Source of the DNA: JBDTSW01 sp051004675
GTDB lineage: Bacteria; Actinomycetota; Thermoleophilia; Solirubrobacterales; 70-9
Reading direction: 5' to 3'
NCBI GenBank assembly: GCA_051004675.1
Contig: JBPCKC010000013.1
Span: forward strand, 10,133 to 74,132
Length of the DNA stretch: 64,000 nucleotides
Position numbers and translations under genes: made by a program. Positions 1 through 8,928 of the stretch are shown in pieces; the first letter of the stretch is position 1; each line of letters opens with the position of its first letter. The notes below the pieces were generated by a model that searched no databases, was not told the origin of the DNA, and saw only the letters and a list, made by a program, of their open reading frames with translations.

Positions 1-562
1 GCAGGACCGCGATCACGAGCAGGACGATCTTCACGGCGCCGGTGACCTGGCGGATGTCGCGCGCGTCCTGACGCTGGTCGACCACCTCCTCGATCGCCGG
101 ATTGATGGGCTGCGGCTTGCCGCTGGGGCCGGCCGGCTGCAGGGCCGCCGTGACCGACTCGAGGTTGTCGGGATCGTCGATCGAGACGTCGAAGGAGGGC
201 GGGAGGGGGTTCGCGCGCAGCTCGCCGAGACTGCCCTTGAGGCCGCCCTCGAGCCGCTCGTCGAGGATCTTGACCGCCTCTGACTTCGAGATGAACTCGG
301 CGCCCGTGACGTGGTCGATTCCGGCGATCTGGTCGCGGACCTTGGCGACCTTGGCGTCCGAGATGTCGTTGAAGAGGAAGACGTTCAGCCCGATCTGGCT
401 GCGCACGTCCTGCGCGGTGCCCTCGCTGGCCCGCAGCACGGGGATCAGCACGCCCAGGAGCAGGGTGGTGACCACGATCGTCACGATCGCCGCCAAGCTG
501 GGCGCGGCCTGGCGGCGCAGCGCCCGGAAGGCCTCGGAGATGAAGAAGACGACGCGGCCCAT
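1..562 (-). CDS. ftsX: Cell division protein FtsX (3' part cut by window edge)
   Basis: Membrane subunit of the FtsEX ABC-type complex, which sits at the division septum and activates peptidoglycan hydrolases. The visible N-terminal ~187 residues show a short cytoplasmic start (MGRVVFFISEAFRALRR), a first membrane helix at about residues 20-45, the extracellular domain, and a second helix beginning where the window ends. The ATG lies two bases after the ftsE stop, so the two genes are translationally linked. The C-terminus is outside the window. The call rests on the adjacent ftsE and the typical N-terminus. Confidence 0.9.
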   Translation of the reverse strand, partial: MGRVVFFISEAFRALRRQAAPSLAAIVTIVVTTLLLGVLIPVLRASEGTAQDVRSQIGLNVFLFNDISDAKVAKVRDQIAGIDHVTGAEFISKSEAVKILDERLEGGLKGSLGELRANPLPPSFDVSIDDPDNLESVTAALQPAGPSGKPQPINPAIEEVVDQRQDARDIRQVTGAVKIVLLVIAVL

Positions 563-564
563 CG

Positions 565-1428
565 CTACTGGCTGTCCCCGTTTATCTGTCCTTCGAGCCC
601 CACGCCCATCTCGCCACGCAGGCGAACGGCGAACTCCTGGGTGGACTCGTCGTGGTAGGTGGCGCCGGCCTCGTCGCGGACCAGGCGGCCCTCCTCGAGC
701 GCGATCACTCGGCGGCGCATCTTGTCCACCATCTCGCGGTCGTGGGTGACCACCAGCACCGTGGTCCCGGTGCGGTTGATCCGGTACAGAAGCTGCATGA
801 TCCCGATCGACGTCTCGGGATCGAGGTTGCCGGTGGGCTCGTCGGCCAGCAGGAGGGGCGGGTGGTTGACGAACGCGCGGGCGATCGATACGCGCTGCTG
901 CTCGCCGCCGGAGAGCTGGTCGGGATAGTTGTGGATCTTCGCCTGCAGGCCGACCAGGCGGATGATCTCGGGCACCTTGCTGCGGATGTCCGAGCGAGGG
1001 GCGCCGATCACCTGCAACGCGTACGCGACGTTGTCATAGACGGTGCGGTTCGGGAGGAGCTTGAAGTCCTGGAAGACGGTGCCGATACGTCGGCGAAGCA
1101 GCGGGACCTTCTTATCGGAGATCTGCTCGATGTCACGGCCGGCGATGAGCACCCGTCCGCTGGCGGCGCCGACCTCGCGGATCAGCATCTTGATCAGGGT
1201 CGACTTCCCGCACCCGGTGGGCCCGACCACGAACGCGAACTCCCCGCGCTCGACCTGAAGCGACACGCGCTCGAGGCCGACGTGGCCGCCCGGGTACACG
1301 ACCGTGGCGTCGCGCAGCTCGACGATGGGCGGGCGAAACCCGTCCGGGCGGTGCCCGCGCGCGTCGCCGCGGCGTCCTCTCACGGCGCGTCCACGCCTTT
1401 GCTGTGTCCCCTGTCGGGCCATGCGCAT
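565..1428 (-). CDS. ftsE: Cell division ATP-binding protein FtsE
   Basis: ATPase subunit of FtsEX. Walker A (GPTGCGKST), the ABC signature (LSGGEQQR) and Walker B with the following glutamate (LLLADEPTGNLD) are all intact. The reading frame gives 287 residues, whereas FtsE is usually about 225-230; the extra ~34 arginine-rich residues precede the start of homology (VELRDATVVYPGG). No ATG, GTG or TTG sits exactly at the domain start, so either the extension is real or an internal upstream codon is used. It is immediately followed by ftsX. Confidence 0.92.
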   Translation of the reverse strand: MRMARQGTQQRRGRAVRGRRGDARGHRPDGFRPPIVELRDATVVYPGGHVGLERVSLQVERGEFAFVVGPTGCGKSTLIKMLIREVGAASGRVLIAGRDIEQISDKKVPLLRRRIGTVFQDFKLLPNRTVYDNVAYALQVIGAPRSDIRSKVPEIIRLVGLQAKIHNYPDQLSGGEQQRVSIARAFVNHPPLLLADEPTGNLDPETSIGIMQLLYRINRTGTTVLVVTHDREMVDKMRRRVIALEEGRLVRDEAGATYHDESTQEFAVRLRGEMGVGLEGQINGDSQ

Positions 1429-1592
1429 CGTTCTTTCTTCGGCGCCCCCGCTATTCCTGCGCCGGGTTCCTATCCCCCCGATCGCGCAAGCGAAGCCGCA
1501 GTCGCAGGGTAGCGAACCGCGTTAGCGACCGCTCACACTTCGCTCACGCGGCGGTCGCACCCGTGCCTGGACGGCCCCCCGTCGGTTGTCGA

Positions 1593-1617
1593 CTCAGGGT
1601 CGCTCAGCGACCCTGAG
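1593..1617. terminator. Perfect hairpin upstream of ftsE
   Basis: A 12-bp perfect inverted repeat with a 1-nt centre (arms CTCAGGGTCGCT and AGCGACCCTGAG) lies between the small RTX gene and ftsE. It has no T-tract, but in such GC-rich genomes strong hairpins alone often terminate. It follows the RTX gene stop by about 57 bases on the minus strand. The rest of 1429-1673 shows no gene and presumably carries the ftsE promoter; no clear -35/-10 was identified. Confidence 0.5.
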
Positions 1618-1673
1618 GTGACAATGGATGGCCGGCTTGGAGCCCCGCGGCGTGCGGCCCCGCCCCGCCGGTC

Positions 1674-2165
1674 CTATTCGCAGTTGTGCTGGATGTCGTT
1701 CGGCCGCTGCGAGCAGGAGTCAGAGCCGGGGCCCCCGTTCATGGTGTCGGCGCCTCGGCCGCCGCGGATGTCGTCGTCGCCCGCGCGCCCGCGCAGGGAG
1801 TCGATTCCGTCCTGGCCGCGGATGTCGTCGTTGCCGGAGCCGCCCTCGCCGATGTCGCCGCCCTCGCCGCCGTGGACCTCGTCGGAGCCGCCCTCGCCCA
1901 GCACCTGATCACCGCCGCTACCGCCGCAGAGCACGTCGTTGCCGCCGGCGCCGTGGACGATGTCGCCACCGTGGCCGGCGGAGATCACGTCGGGGCCCGC
2001 GGTGCCCTGGAGGGTCTCGCCGCCTGCGGAGCCGACGATCGTGGCCGGGACCCCGCGGCACTCGGTCGGGGCGCCCTTGGCGTCCCCGCCGAGCGCGCTC
2101 GTGGCGAGCCCGAGCGTGGCGAGCGCCGCCAGCGTGGATGCGATGCGAAGCGGGCGGGCGCTCAT
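1674..2165 (-). CDS. Small secreted RTX-repeat (calcium-binding) protein
   Basis: 163 residues. A signal peptide (about residues 1-26, ending ATSALG) precedes a run of glycine/aspartate nonapeptides of the GGxGxDxxx type (for example GGNDVLCGG, GGEGGDIGE, GAGDDDIRG) covering residues 45-150. Such repeats fold into a calcium-loaded parallel beta-roll in exported proteins. Four cysteines, two near each end, could form disulfides. The ATG overlaps the TGA of the upstream protease gene (ATGA), so the two are probably translated together. Its C-terminal region resembles the C-terminal repeats of that protease, suggesting a shared origin. Confidence 0.8.
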   Translation of the reverse strand: MSARPLRIASTLAALATLGLATSALGGDAKGAPTECRGVPATIVGSAGGETLQGTAGPDVISAGHGGDIVHGAGGNDVLCGGSGGDQVLGEGGSDEVHGGEGGDIGEGGSGNDDIRGQDGIDSLRGRAGDDDIRGGRGADTMNGGPGSDSCSQRPNDIQHNCE

Positions 2166-4678
2166 GACTCGCAGCGCCTCACCCTGTCGGCTGGCCTGGC
2201 GTCACAGCTGTCCCTGCCCGCCCCCCCGTTGATGTCGTCGGGCCCGGCGGCGCCCTCGAGGAAGTCGACCCCCGGCCCACCTGACAACACGTCGGCGCCG
2301 AGGGCTCCGAAGAGCACGTCGTGGCCGGCGCTGCCCGTGAGCACGCCGTCGCCGGCCGAGTCGAAGATGACGTCGTCACCGGCGCGCCCGGCGGTCCTGT
2401 CCTCGCCCTGGCCCGCGCAGACGAGGTCATCGCCGTCGCCGGTGCGGATCTCGTCGTCCCCGCCGCCCGCGAAGACCACGTCGTCTCCGCTGGTGCCGTG
2501 AAGGTCGTCGTCACCCGGCGTGCCCACGACCGTCGACGGCTGGCCCTGGCAGCGCGGCACGACGGTGAGCGTGAACTGATCGTCACCCTGGCCGGAGTCA
2601 TCGTCCTGGACGGCCAGGGTGATTGTGTAGGTGCCCGGAGTCGGATACACGTGGGAGCCCGAGATGTCGCCCTCGTCCTGGGGCGGGCCCTGGGTGTTGA
2701 CGGCGACGGCGGCGGGGTCGTCGAGATCACCGTCGCCCCAGTCGATCACGCCGGCGTAGGTGTCGTCGTAGCCGGGGTCGGTGAACGTCGCCTCGGCGTT
2801 CAGCGTGTCGCCCTCGGCGATCTCATCGTCCTGGTTGGGATCGACGGTGGTGGTCGGAGCGACGTTGCTGAGCGTCACGGTCGAGTCGTCGGTCACCATG
2901 TTGCCGTCGTCGTCCGTGACCCGAAGGCCGATCGGGTAGACGCCGTTGTCGCCCGCCTGGAACGAGGGATTGACCCCCGTGGCGTCGTCGTAGGCGCCGT
3001 CGTTGTCGAGGTCCCACTCGTAGGCGGTGATCGACCCGGGCAGGGGATCCGAGGAGCCACTCCCGTCGAGGGGGATCGAGCTGCCCTCGGAGCCGGCGTA
3101 GGGGCCTCCGGCGTCGGCCGTCGGGCCGCCCAGCGCAGCCCGGAGGTTCGGCATCGGTCCGATATTGCCCGCCAGCGAGCCCATGGCCAGCTCCTGCGCC
3201 GTCGCCCCCGGGGCCAGCGCGGCGCGGGCCTGGAACGAATCGAGACCATCCGCGTCGCCGTTTTGCTGGGCGACGCTGGAGAGGACGGCGGCCGCGCTCG
3301 TCACGATCGGCGTCGCGCTCGAGGTGCCTCCGAACGTGTCCGTGTAGAAGAAGTCCGCTCCGTTCGGGTCCGTCTGGAGGTCTCCGTACCCCGTCGTGAC
3401 CACGCACTCGCCGTAGCCGTGGTAGTCCACCCGCGGGCCGAAGTTGGAGAAGCTGGAGCGGCCGTGGACCGGAGTGGTGCATCCCGGGTGGTTGGCCGCG
3501 CCGACCATGATCGCGCCGGAGTCGGCCTTGCCGCTGGGGAACGGGGGCCCTCCATAGATCGCCGTGTCGCCGAGATCCTCGTTGCCGTTGCCCGCCGGTT
3601 CCATGACGATGATCCCGGCCGCGGTCGCCGTGGTGATCGCGTCGTAGTTGGCGGCCGACCATTCGACGGGCACGCATCCCGACTGGTCCCCCGCCGCGCA
3701 GTTGCCGTTCGGGCCGTCGATCTGGACTTCGATGATCATGACGTCCCCCGCCACGAGGTTCATCCGCGCGACGTCGATCGCGGTCGCGAGCGAGGTGTTC
3801 TCGTCGTTCAGCCGGTTGACAAGCCCGAGGTCCGCCTGGTCCGCGGCGCCGGTGACGCCGAAGGTGTTCGCGTCACCGACCATCTCGCCGATCACCGCGG
3901 TGCCGTGGTCGTTGTCGGCCGGAAGCTGGGGGGTCCCGTTCGCGATCAGCGCGCCGTCCGCCTTCGACAGATCCTCGTGCGTGAACTGCCACGCCCGCTC
4001 GATGTCGATGATCTCCACCTGGCTGCCCCGGCCACCGAGGACGGTGCCGGCGTAGTCGGCGTCGATCCCGGTCGGGGCCATCTCGCGGTAGTCCTGCTGC
4101 GCGACGAAGGAGGGTGTCGGCCCGGCATGGTTGGGCTCGATGTCGTTCGGCTCCGGCTCGGCGATCTCGACGATCGCGAGCGCGTTCAGCCCATCGATCA
4201 GGGCCTCGAGATCGGTCCCGGCCGGAAGCGTGAGCTGGTACCAGAGGTTGGGGTCGGCGAGCTCACGCCCAGAGGTCCGCTCGATCCGGTCGGACTGGCG
4301 GTCGAGAGTCGCTTCGGAGGCGGCGTTGAAGATCCGTGCGATCCGAGCGCCTGGATACCGGTCCATCACTGCTCGGAGCGGGCCCAGTCGGTCGGCCTCG
4401 AGCGTCGTGAACTCGCCGCCGCGCTCGCGGACGAACGTGCCCTCGTCGAACTTCACCTGGATGGTCCGCCGCGAGTCCCCCGGCTCGAGCTCGGTGTGCT
4501 TCGGCTTCGCTGGCACCACGCGCTCGACCTTGGCCCCCGGGAACGGCGATGCCCCGAGCGGGGCATCCAAGCCGGCCGAGCCCTGGCCGGAGGCCGAGGC
4601 CACGGGAACGATGCCAGCGAGAAGCGCGGCGGCCGCGGCCGCGAACCCCCGGCAGTCAGGTGAGGCCCCCAAGTCCAC
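2162..4678 (-). CDS. Secreted subtilisin-like (S8) protease with PKD and RTX domains
   Basis: 838 residues. A signal-like hydrophobic stretch (residues ~10-30) is followed by an N-terminal region and an S8 domain. The His motif (DNDHGTAV), the oxyanion Asn (EPAGNGN) and the Ser motif (GGTSSATP) are clear; the Asp is probably in EIIDIERAW, where the usual DTG is replaced. Two PKD-type beta-sandwich repeats follow (from PTADAGGPY and APTTTVDPN), then RTX nonapeptides in the last ~115 residues. Secreted proteolysis stabilised by calcium is the likely role. It is translationally coupled to the small RTX gene downstream. Confidence 0.88.
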   Translation of the reverse strand: MDLGASPDCRGFAAAAAALLAGIVPVASASGQGSAGLDAPLGASPFPGAKVERVVPAKPKHTELEPGDSRRTIQVKFDEGTFVRERGGEFTTLEADRLGPLRAVMDRYPGARIARIFNAASEATLDRQSDRIERTSGRELADPNLWYQLTLPAGTDLEALIDGLNALAIVEIAEPEPNDIEPNHAGPTPSFVAQQDYREMAPTGIDADYAGTVLGGRGSQVEIIDIERAWQFTHEDLSKADGALIANGTPQLPADNDHGTAVIGEMVGDANTFGVTGAADQADLGLVNRLNDENTSLATAIDVARMNLVAGDVMIIEVQIDGPNGNCAAGDQSGCVPVEWSAANYDAITTATAAGIIVMEPAGNGNEDLGDTAIYGGPPFPSGKADSGAIMVGAANHPGCTTPVHGRSSFSNFGPRVDYHGYGECVVTTGYGDLQTDPNGADFFYTDTFGGTSSATPIVTSAAAVLSSVAQQNGDADGLDSFQARAALAPGATAQELAMGSLAGNIGPMPNLRAALGGPTADAGGPYAGSEGSSIPLDGSGSSDPLPGSITAYEWDLDNDGAYDDATGVNPSFQAGDNGVYPIGLRVTDDDGNMVTDDSTVTLSNVAPTTTVDPNQDDEIAEGDTLNAEATFTDPGYDDTYAGVIDWGDGDLDDPAAVAVNTQGPPQDEGDISGSHVYPTPGTYTITLAVQDDDSGQGDDQFTLTVVPRCQGQPSTVVGTPGDDDLHGTSGDDVVFAGGGDDEIRTGDGDDLVCAGQGEDRTAGRAGDDVIFDSAGDGVLTGSAGHDVLFGALGADVLSGGPGVDFLEGAAGPDDINGGAGRDSCDARPADRVRRCES

Positions 4679-4715
4679 TGACGCGAGCCTACAGCAGGCC
4701 CTCGTCCACCGCCGG

Positions 4716-5714
4716 CTAGGTCCACTCGGGGCCGAACAGGGGCGGCCGCGAGACGATCGGCTTCAGCACGAGCGCCTCGCGGACGCGGTCGGCGATCCCG
4801 CGAGCGGTGAGGCCGAAGTGCTCCATGCACGCCTCGCCAGTCCCAGAGACGCCGAACTCATCGCCCATTCCGACCGCGAAGATCGGCACGGGGTGCTGCT
4901 CGGCGGCTACCTCGCGGACCGCGTCGGCAAGCCCCCCCGCGACCCGGTGCTCCTCGGCCGTGACCGCGACTCCGGTCTTCGAGAGCGATTCCAGCACCGT
5001 GCCGGAGTCGAGTGGCTTGATGATCGCGACGTTCAGGACCTCGGCCTCGACGCCGTCCTCGCGCTCGAGCGACTCGGCGGCGTCCAATGCCCGCCACACC
5101 ATGTGCCCTGTGGCGACGATCGTGATGTCCTTGCCCTCTCGCACCACGTCGACCCCGTCGCCGAGGGTCTCGGGGATGTCCTCGTAGACGACCGGCGTAG
5201 CCGGCCGGCCGAAGCGCATGTACATCGGCTCGTCGCGCTCGTAGGACTCCATCGTCGCCCGGTAGGCCTGGTTGTAGTCGGCGGGGACGATCACCTGCAT
5301 TCGCGGCATCGCCCGCATCAGCGCGATGTCCTCGATCATCTGGTGTGAGGCGCCGTCCTCACCGAGGGAGACGCCGCCGTGGGAGGCGCCGATCCGCACC
5401 GGCAGCTCGTTGTGGGCGATCCCCAGGCGCACCTGGTCGTAGGCGCGCCCCGACGCGAAGATCGCGAACGTGGAGCAGTACGGCCGCTTGCCCGTGGCGG
5501 CGAGGCCGCACGCCATCGACATCATGTTCGCCTCGGCGGCTCCGCAGTTGAAGAAGCGCTCGGGGAAGCGCTTGCCGAACTTCATCGACTGCGTGGAGAC
5601 GGCCAGGTCGGCGTCGAGGGCAACCACGTCCTCATGCGCCTCGCCCAGCTCGACCAGTGCGTTTCCGTACGCCTGCCGGGTCGCGGTGGGCTCGGTGACG
5701 GCGCCGGCGGCCAT
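4716..5714 (-). CDS. Transketolase, C-terminal subunit
   Basis: 332 residues with the pyrimidine-binding and C-terminal domains of transketolase (RQAYGNALVELG, then FFNCGAAEANMMSMACGLA, which holds the Glu that activates thiamine diphosphate). It pairs with the N-terminal subunit just upstream to make a split transketolase that moves two-carbon units between sugar phosphates; a role on a non-standard substrate cannot be excluded. The start ATG overlaps the stop of the N-terminal subunit by one base (TGATG). A longer open frame upstream of this ATG is only a shadow of that partner gene. Confidence 0.88.
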   Translation of the reverse strand: MAAGAVTEPTATRQAYGNALVELGEAHEDVVALDADLAVSTQSMKFGKRFPERFFNCGAAEANMMSMACGLAATGKRPYCSTFAIFASGRAYDQVRLGIAHNELPVRIGASHGGVSLGEDGASHQMIEDIALMRAMPRMQVIVPADYNQAYRATMESYERDEPMYMRFGRPATPVVYEDIPETLGDGVDVVREGKDITIVATGHMVWRALDAAESLEREDGVEAEVLNVAIIKPLDSGTVLESLSKTGVAVTAEEHRVAGGLADAVREVAAEQHPVPIFAVGMGDEFGVSGTGEACMEHFGLTARGIADRVREALVLKPIVSRPPLFGPEWT

Positions 5715-6640
5715 CAGGCCTCCTCCCCGTGGAGCGCCTTGGTCTGGGCCTCGAGCTTCGCGTCGAGCTCCTCGAGCGCCTCGGTCGCCTGCTCGGGAGT
5801 CGGCGGCTTGCCGTGGAACCCGAAGCGGCCCTCCATCGAGGAGACGCCGCGGCCCTTCTTCGTCTGGCAGACGATGGCGGCGGGGCGCTCCAGGGTTCGG
5901 CTGCGCTCGAGGGCATCGACGATCGCGCCCATGTCGTGCCCGTCGATCTCGACCGTGTCCCAGCCGAAAGCCTCGAACTTGGCCCGCACGTCGCCGGTGT
6001 CCATGACCTCCTCGGTCGTGCCGTCGGTCTGCAGGTGGTTGTAGTCGACGATCGCGGTGAGGTTGGTGACGCCGAAATGCGGCGCCGCGGTGGCCGCCTC
6101 CCAGGTCTGGCCCTCCTGGATGTCGCCGTCGGAGAGCAGGCCGAAGACGTGCGCGGTGTCGTCCAGCCCGTCGAGGCGCAGCGCGAGCGCGATGCCCACG
6201 CACATCGACAGGCCCTGCCCCAGCGAGCCCGTGGCGACCTCGACGCCCTCGGTGCGGCTCATGTCGGGGTGGCCCTGGAGCTGGGCGCCGATCTGACGCA
6301 GACCCATCAGATCCTCCAGCGGGAAGTAGTCGTTGTGCGCCAGCGCCGCGTACTGGATCGGCGCCGCATGCCCCTTGCAGAGGACGAACCGGTCGCGCTC
6401 CGGCCAAGCGGGGTTCGCGGGGTCGTGGCGCAACACCCGGTAGTACAGCGCGGCGACGATGTCGGCCGCCGAAAGCGAGGAGTCGAGGTGCCCGGACTTC
6501 GCGACGGCGAGCATCCGCACGCACTCCGCGCGGAGCATCGTCGCCCACCGCTCGAGCTCGGTGATCGAGGCGGTCTCGCCGGCGCCCTCGGAGCCGCGCG
6601 CCGGCGGTTTCGGGTCGGGCACGGGCCTCAGGTGACTCAT
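5714..6640 (-). CDS. Transketolase, N-terminal (thiamine diphosphate-binding) subunit
   Basis: 308 residues from the chosen ATG (MSHLRPVPDP). Residues from AECVRMLAVAKSGHLDSSL onward match the transketolase PP domain, with the ThDP/Mg motif SDGDIQEGQ...YNHLQ. The downstream gene supplies the other half of the active site. The start was chosen because GGCGGG precedes this ATG and the family begins here; an upstream in-frame start would add 41 poorly conserved residues. The 174 bases before it, up to nadA, hold no recognisable gene. Confidence 0.87.
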   Translation of the reverse strand: MSHLRPVPDPKPPARGSEGAGETASITELERWATMLRAECVRMLAVAKSGHLDSSLSAADIVAALYYRVLRHDPANPAWPERDRFVLCKGHAAPIQYAALAHNDYFPLEDLMGLRQIGAQLQGHPDMSRTEGVEVATGSLGQGLSMCVGIALALRLDGLDDTAHVFGLLSDGDIQEGQTWEAATAAPHFGVTNLTAIVDYNHLQTDGTTEEVMDTGDVRAKFEAFGWDTVEIDGHDMGAIVDALERSRTLERPAAIVCQTKKGRGVSSMEGRFGFHGKPPTPEQATEALEELDAKLEAQTKALHGEEA

Positions 6641-6814
6641 CCCGCCGAGCGTACCGGCCGGAGCCGCCTCGGATGTGCTCTGACGTTCAGGTGACGCCAC
6701 CGGGAACGAGGCTATGCCCGGCCGTGGACGGAACCCGCTGCTGCGGCTACCCGCAAATTGCACGGTCGTGGGACGATCGAGCAGGTCGCGGCGGCCAGAG
6801 CGAACCGCCTCACC

Positions 6815-7846
6815 TCAGCCGATCGCGACCATCCGCTCGATCGGCACCCGGGCGCGCTCGGCCAGCTCGGGTGGCACCTTCACCTCGAACTTCATCTCGC
6901 GCAGGCCGTCGCGGAGCTTCGGCAGCGTGATCATCTTCATGTACTTGCAGAAGGCCATCCGGTTGGCCTCGACCAGCTTCGCCTCCGGGGCGGCCTGCTG
7001 GAGCGGGTAGAGCATCCCGTTCTCGGTGGCGACGATGAACTCGCCGCCCGGGTTGGCCTCGACGTGCTTGAGCATCCCCGACGTCGAGAGCATGTGGACG
7101 CCGTCGGAGGCGATGTCGCCCGAGGCCACGTACTCGAGGGCCTGCGTCGAGCACCCGCACTCGGGGTGGATCAGGAACTCGGCGCCGGGGTGCTCGGCGC
7201 GCACCGAGGTGATGTCTTCCGGGCGGATGCCGGCGTGGACGTGGCACTCGCCGTCCCAGACGTGGAAGCGCGCGTAGCGGTCGGGGTCGTCGGGCAGGCC
7301 CAGCTCGCGGGCCACGAACGAGCCCAGCCACATGTCGGGTCCGAAGAGGATCTCGGTCTCGGGCCCGCGGGTGGCCCAGATGTGCTCGACGACCTTGACC
7401 GCGTTCGAGGAGGTGCAGCAGTAGTCGGTCTCGGCCTTGACCTCCGCCGACGTGTTGACGTACATGACGACGACGGCGCCGGGATGCTCGGCCTTCCAGG
7501 CGCGCAGCTGGTCGGCGTTGATCGAGTCGGAGAGCGAGCAGCCGGCGCCGAGGTCGGGGATGAGGACGGTCTTCTGGGGGGAGAGGACCGACGCGGTCTC
7601 GGCCATGAAGTGGACGCCGCAGAAGGCGATGACCTCGGCGTCGGTGGACGCCGCCTGGCGCGAGAGCTGGAGCGAGTCGCCGGTGAAGTCGGCGACGTCC
7701 TGGATCTCGGGCACCTGGTAGTTGTGGGCGAGGATCACGGCGTCACGCTCGGCCGCGAGGGCGCGGACCTCGGCGGTCATCCGCTCGACGTCCTCCCGCG
7801 AGAGGTCGGGTGTCGTGATGGGCTGGAGTGTCGGGAGCTCTTGCAT
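6815..7846 (-). CDS. nadA: Quinolinate synthase A
   Basis: 343 residues, typical length. It condenses iminoaspartate with dihydroxyacetone phosphate to quinolinate using a 4Fe-4S cluster. The three cluster cysteines are in CGVHFMAE, DYCCTSSN and HPECGCST; ILAHNYQ is near the start. nadC lies about 1.6 kb downstream on the same strand, separated by the glycosylase (opposite strand) and an NTF2-like gene; nadB is not in the window. The gene is divergent from the glycosylase, with a 114-bp shared upstream region. Confidence 0.95.
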   Translation of the reverse strand: MQELPTLQPITTPDLSREDVERMTAEVRALAAERDAVILAHNYQVPEIQDVADFTGDSLQLSRQAASTDAEVIAFCGVHFMAETASVLSPQKTVLIPDLGAGCSLSDSINADQLRAWKAEHPGAVVVMYVNTSAEVKAETDYCCTSSNAVKVVEHIWATRGPETEILFGPDMWLGSFVARELGLPDDPDRYARFHVWDGECHVHAGIRPEDITSVRAEHPGAEFLIHPECGCSTQALEYVASGDIASDGVHMLSTSGMLKHVEANPGGEFIVATENGMLYPLQQAAPEAKLVEANRMAFCKYMKMITLPKLRDGLREMKFEVKVPPELAERARVPIERMVAIG

Positions 7847-7960
7847 CCCTAGCGCCTTTCCTATGTTCGCCGGCCCGTGCTGGTCCCTCTGACCAGCCTC
7901 AAACCGAGGCGAATGAACTTCCTACATTCTACCGGGATCCGATGACCCCACCCAGAGCCC

Positions 7961-8818
7961 ATGCCTGAGCTTCCCGAGGTCGAGATCGCGGCCCGCCGCC
8001 TCGGCGCAGCGCTGGAGGGGGCCGAGGTCGAGTCGGCGGCCTCGCCGGGCATGGTCGCGCTCAAGACCTTCGATCCGCCGCTGCAGGCGCTCGCCGGGAT
8101 GAGCGTGGAGGGCACCGGCCGTGTCGGGAAGATGCCGATCGTGCGCTTCGCCGGAGGCGAGGAGCCGCTCGAGCTGCTCGTGCACCTGATGTCGGCAGGC
8201 CGGCTGCAGCTCTTCGAGAAGCGGGCGTCGGCGAAGGACCGCGCCTCCCGCGTGCTCATCCGCCTCACCGACGGGCGCGAGCTGCGCCTGCGCGAGTTCG
8301 GAACGAAGCAGCGCGCCTGGGTGAAGCTGCTGCGCGAGGGCAGGGTGGCCGAAGACGAGATGGTCGCCACGCTCGGGCCCGAAGCCTGGCCGGAGCTCCC
8401 ACTGGATCGGCTCGCCGAAGCCATCCACCAGCCGCGGCACCTCCATCCCCTCCTGCGCGACCAGCGCTCGATCGCCGGGATCGGCCGCAGCTGGGTGGAC
8501 GAGATCCTCTGGGAGGCGAAACTCTCCCCGTTCAGGAAGGGCTCGGAGCTCGACGAGGACGAAGTCGGCCGCCTCCACGGCGCCCTTCACGTGCTGGGCG
8601 ACGCGATCGACCACTACGAGCAGGTCGTGGGCGAGGAGGTCCCCAACAAGATGCCGATGCCCCTCCAGGTCCACAAGCGCGAGGGCGAGCCCTGCCCCCG
8701 CTGCGGCACGACGATCGAGGCCGTCTTCTTCTCTGAGCACCAGACGAACTACTGCCCGGCCGAGCAGACAGGCGGCAAGGTCCTGAAGGACCGCCGGCTC
8801 TCGCGGCTACTGAAGTAG
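7961..8818 (+). CDS. Fpg/Nei-family DNA glycosylase
   Basis: 285 residues beginning with the catalytic signature PELPE, the proline acting as Schiff-base nucleophile, so it removes oxidised bases and nicks abasic sites. The helix-two-turn-helix follows (IAGIGRSWVDEILWEAKLSP). The C-terminal zinc-finger region is unusual: the first pair is CPRC, but the second pair, normally CPxC, reads CPAE, leaving three cysteines. Whether it is Fpg- or Nei-like in specificity cannot be told. It diverges from nadA. Confidence 0.88.
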   Translation: MPELPEVEIAARRLGAALEGAEVESAASPGMVALKTFDPPLQALAGMSVEGTGRVGKMPIVRFAGGEEPLELLVHLMSAGRLQLFEKRASAKDRASRVLIRLTDGRELRLREFGTKQRAWVKLLREGRVAEDEMVATLGPEAWPELPLDRLAEAIHQPRHLHPLLRDQRSIAGIGRSWVDEILWEAKLSPFRKGSELDEDEVGRLHGALHVLGDAIDHYEQVVGEEVPNKMPMPLQVHKREGEPCPRCGTTIEAVFFSEHQTNYCPAEQTGGKVLKDRRLSRLLK

Positions 8819-8870
8819 CGCGGGGTTCTGGTCGCTCGTCTGGCGTGGGCGGTGGGGTGACTTTGCGCGA

Positions 8871-8893
8871 TTGTGCCGTTATGGGCGGCACAA
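8871..8893. terminator. Bidirectional hairpin between convergent genes
   Basis: Perfect 8-bp stem (TTGTGCCG / CGGCACAA) with a 7-nt loop, midway between the convergent glycosylase and NTF2-like genes. Its position suits termination from both sides. Confidence 0.55.
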
Positions 8894-8928
8894 CTCCGCA
8901 AACTCGGCTTGGGGGCGGCGCGCCGCGC

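Noticed and set aside
2321..4663. 780-codon open frame on the plus strand
   Set aside because: It lies exactly opposite the subtilase gene. Its protein is arginine/valine-rich and shows no domain, as expected for an antisense shadow in very GC-rich DNA.
4716..6548. Single 610-residue transketolase
   Set aside because: The first part reads the N-terminal subunit gene in the wrong frame. The true arrangement is two genes joined by TGATG.
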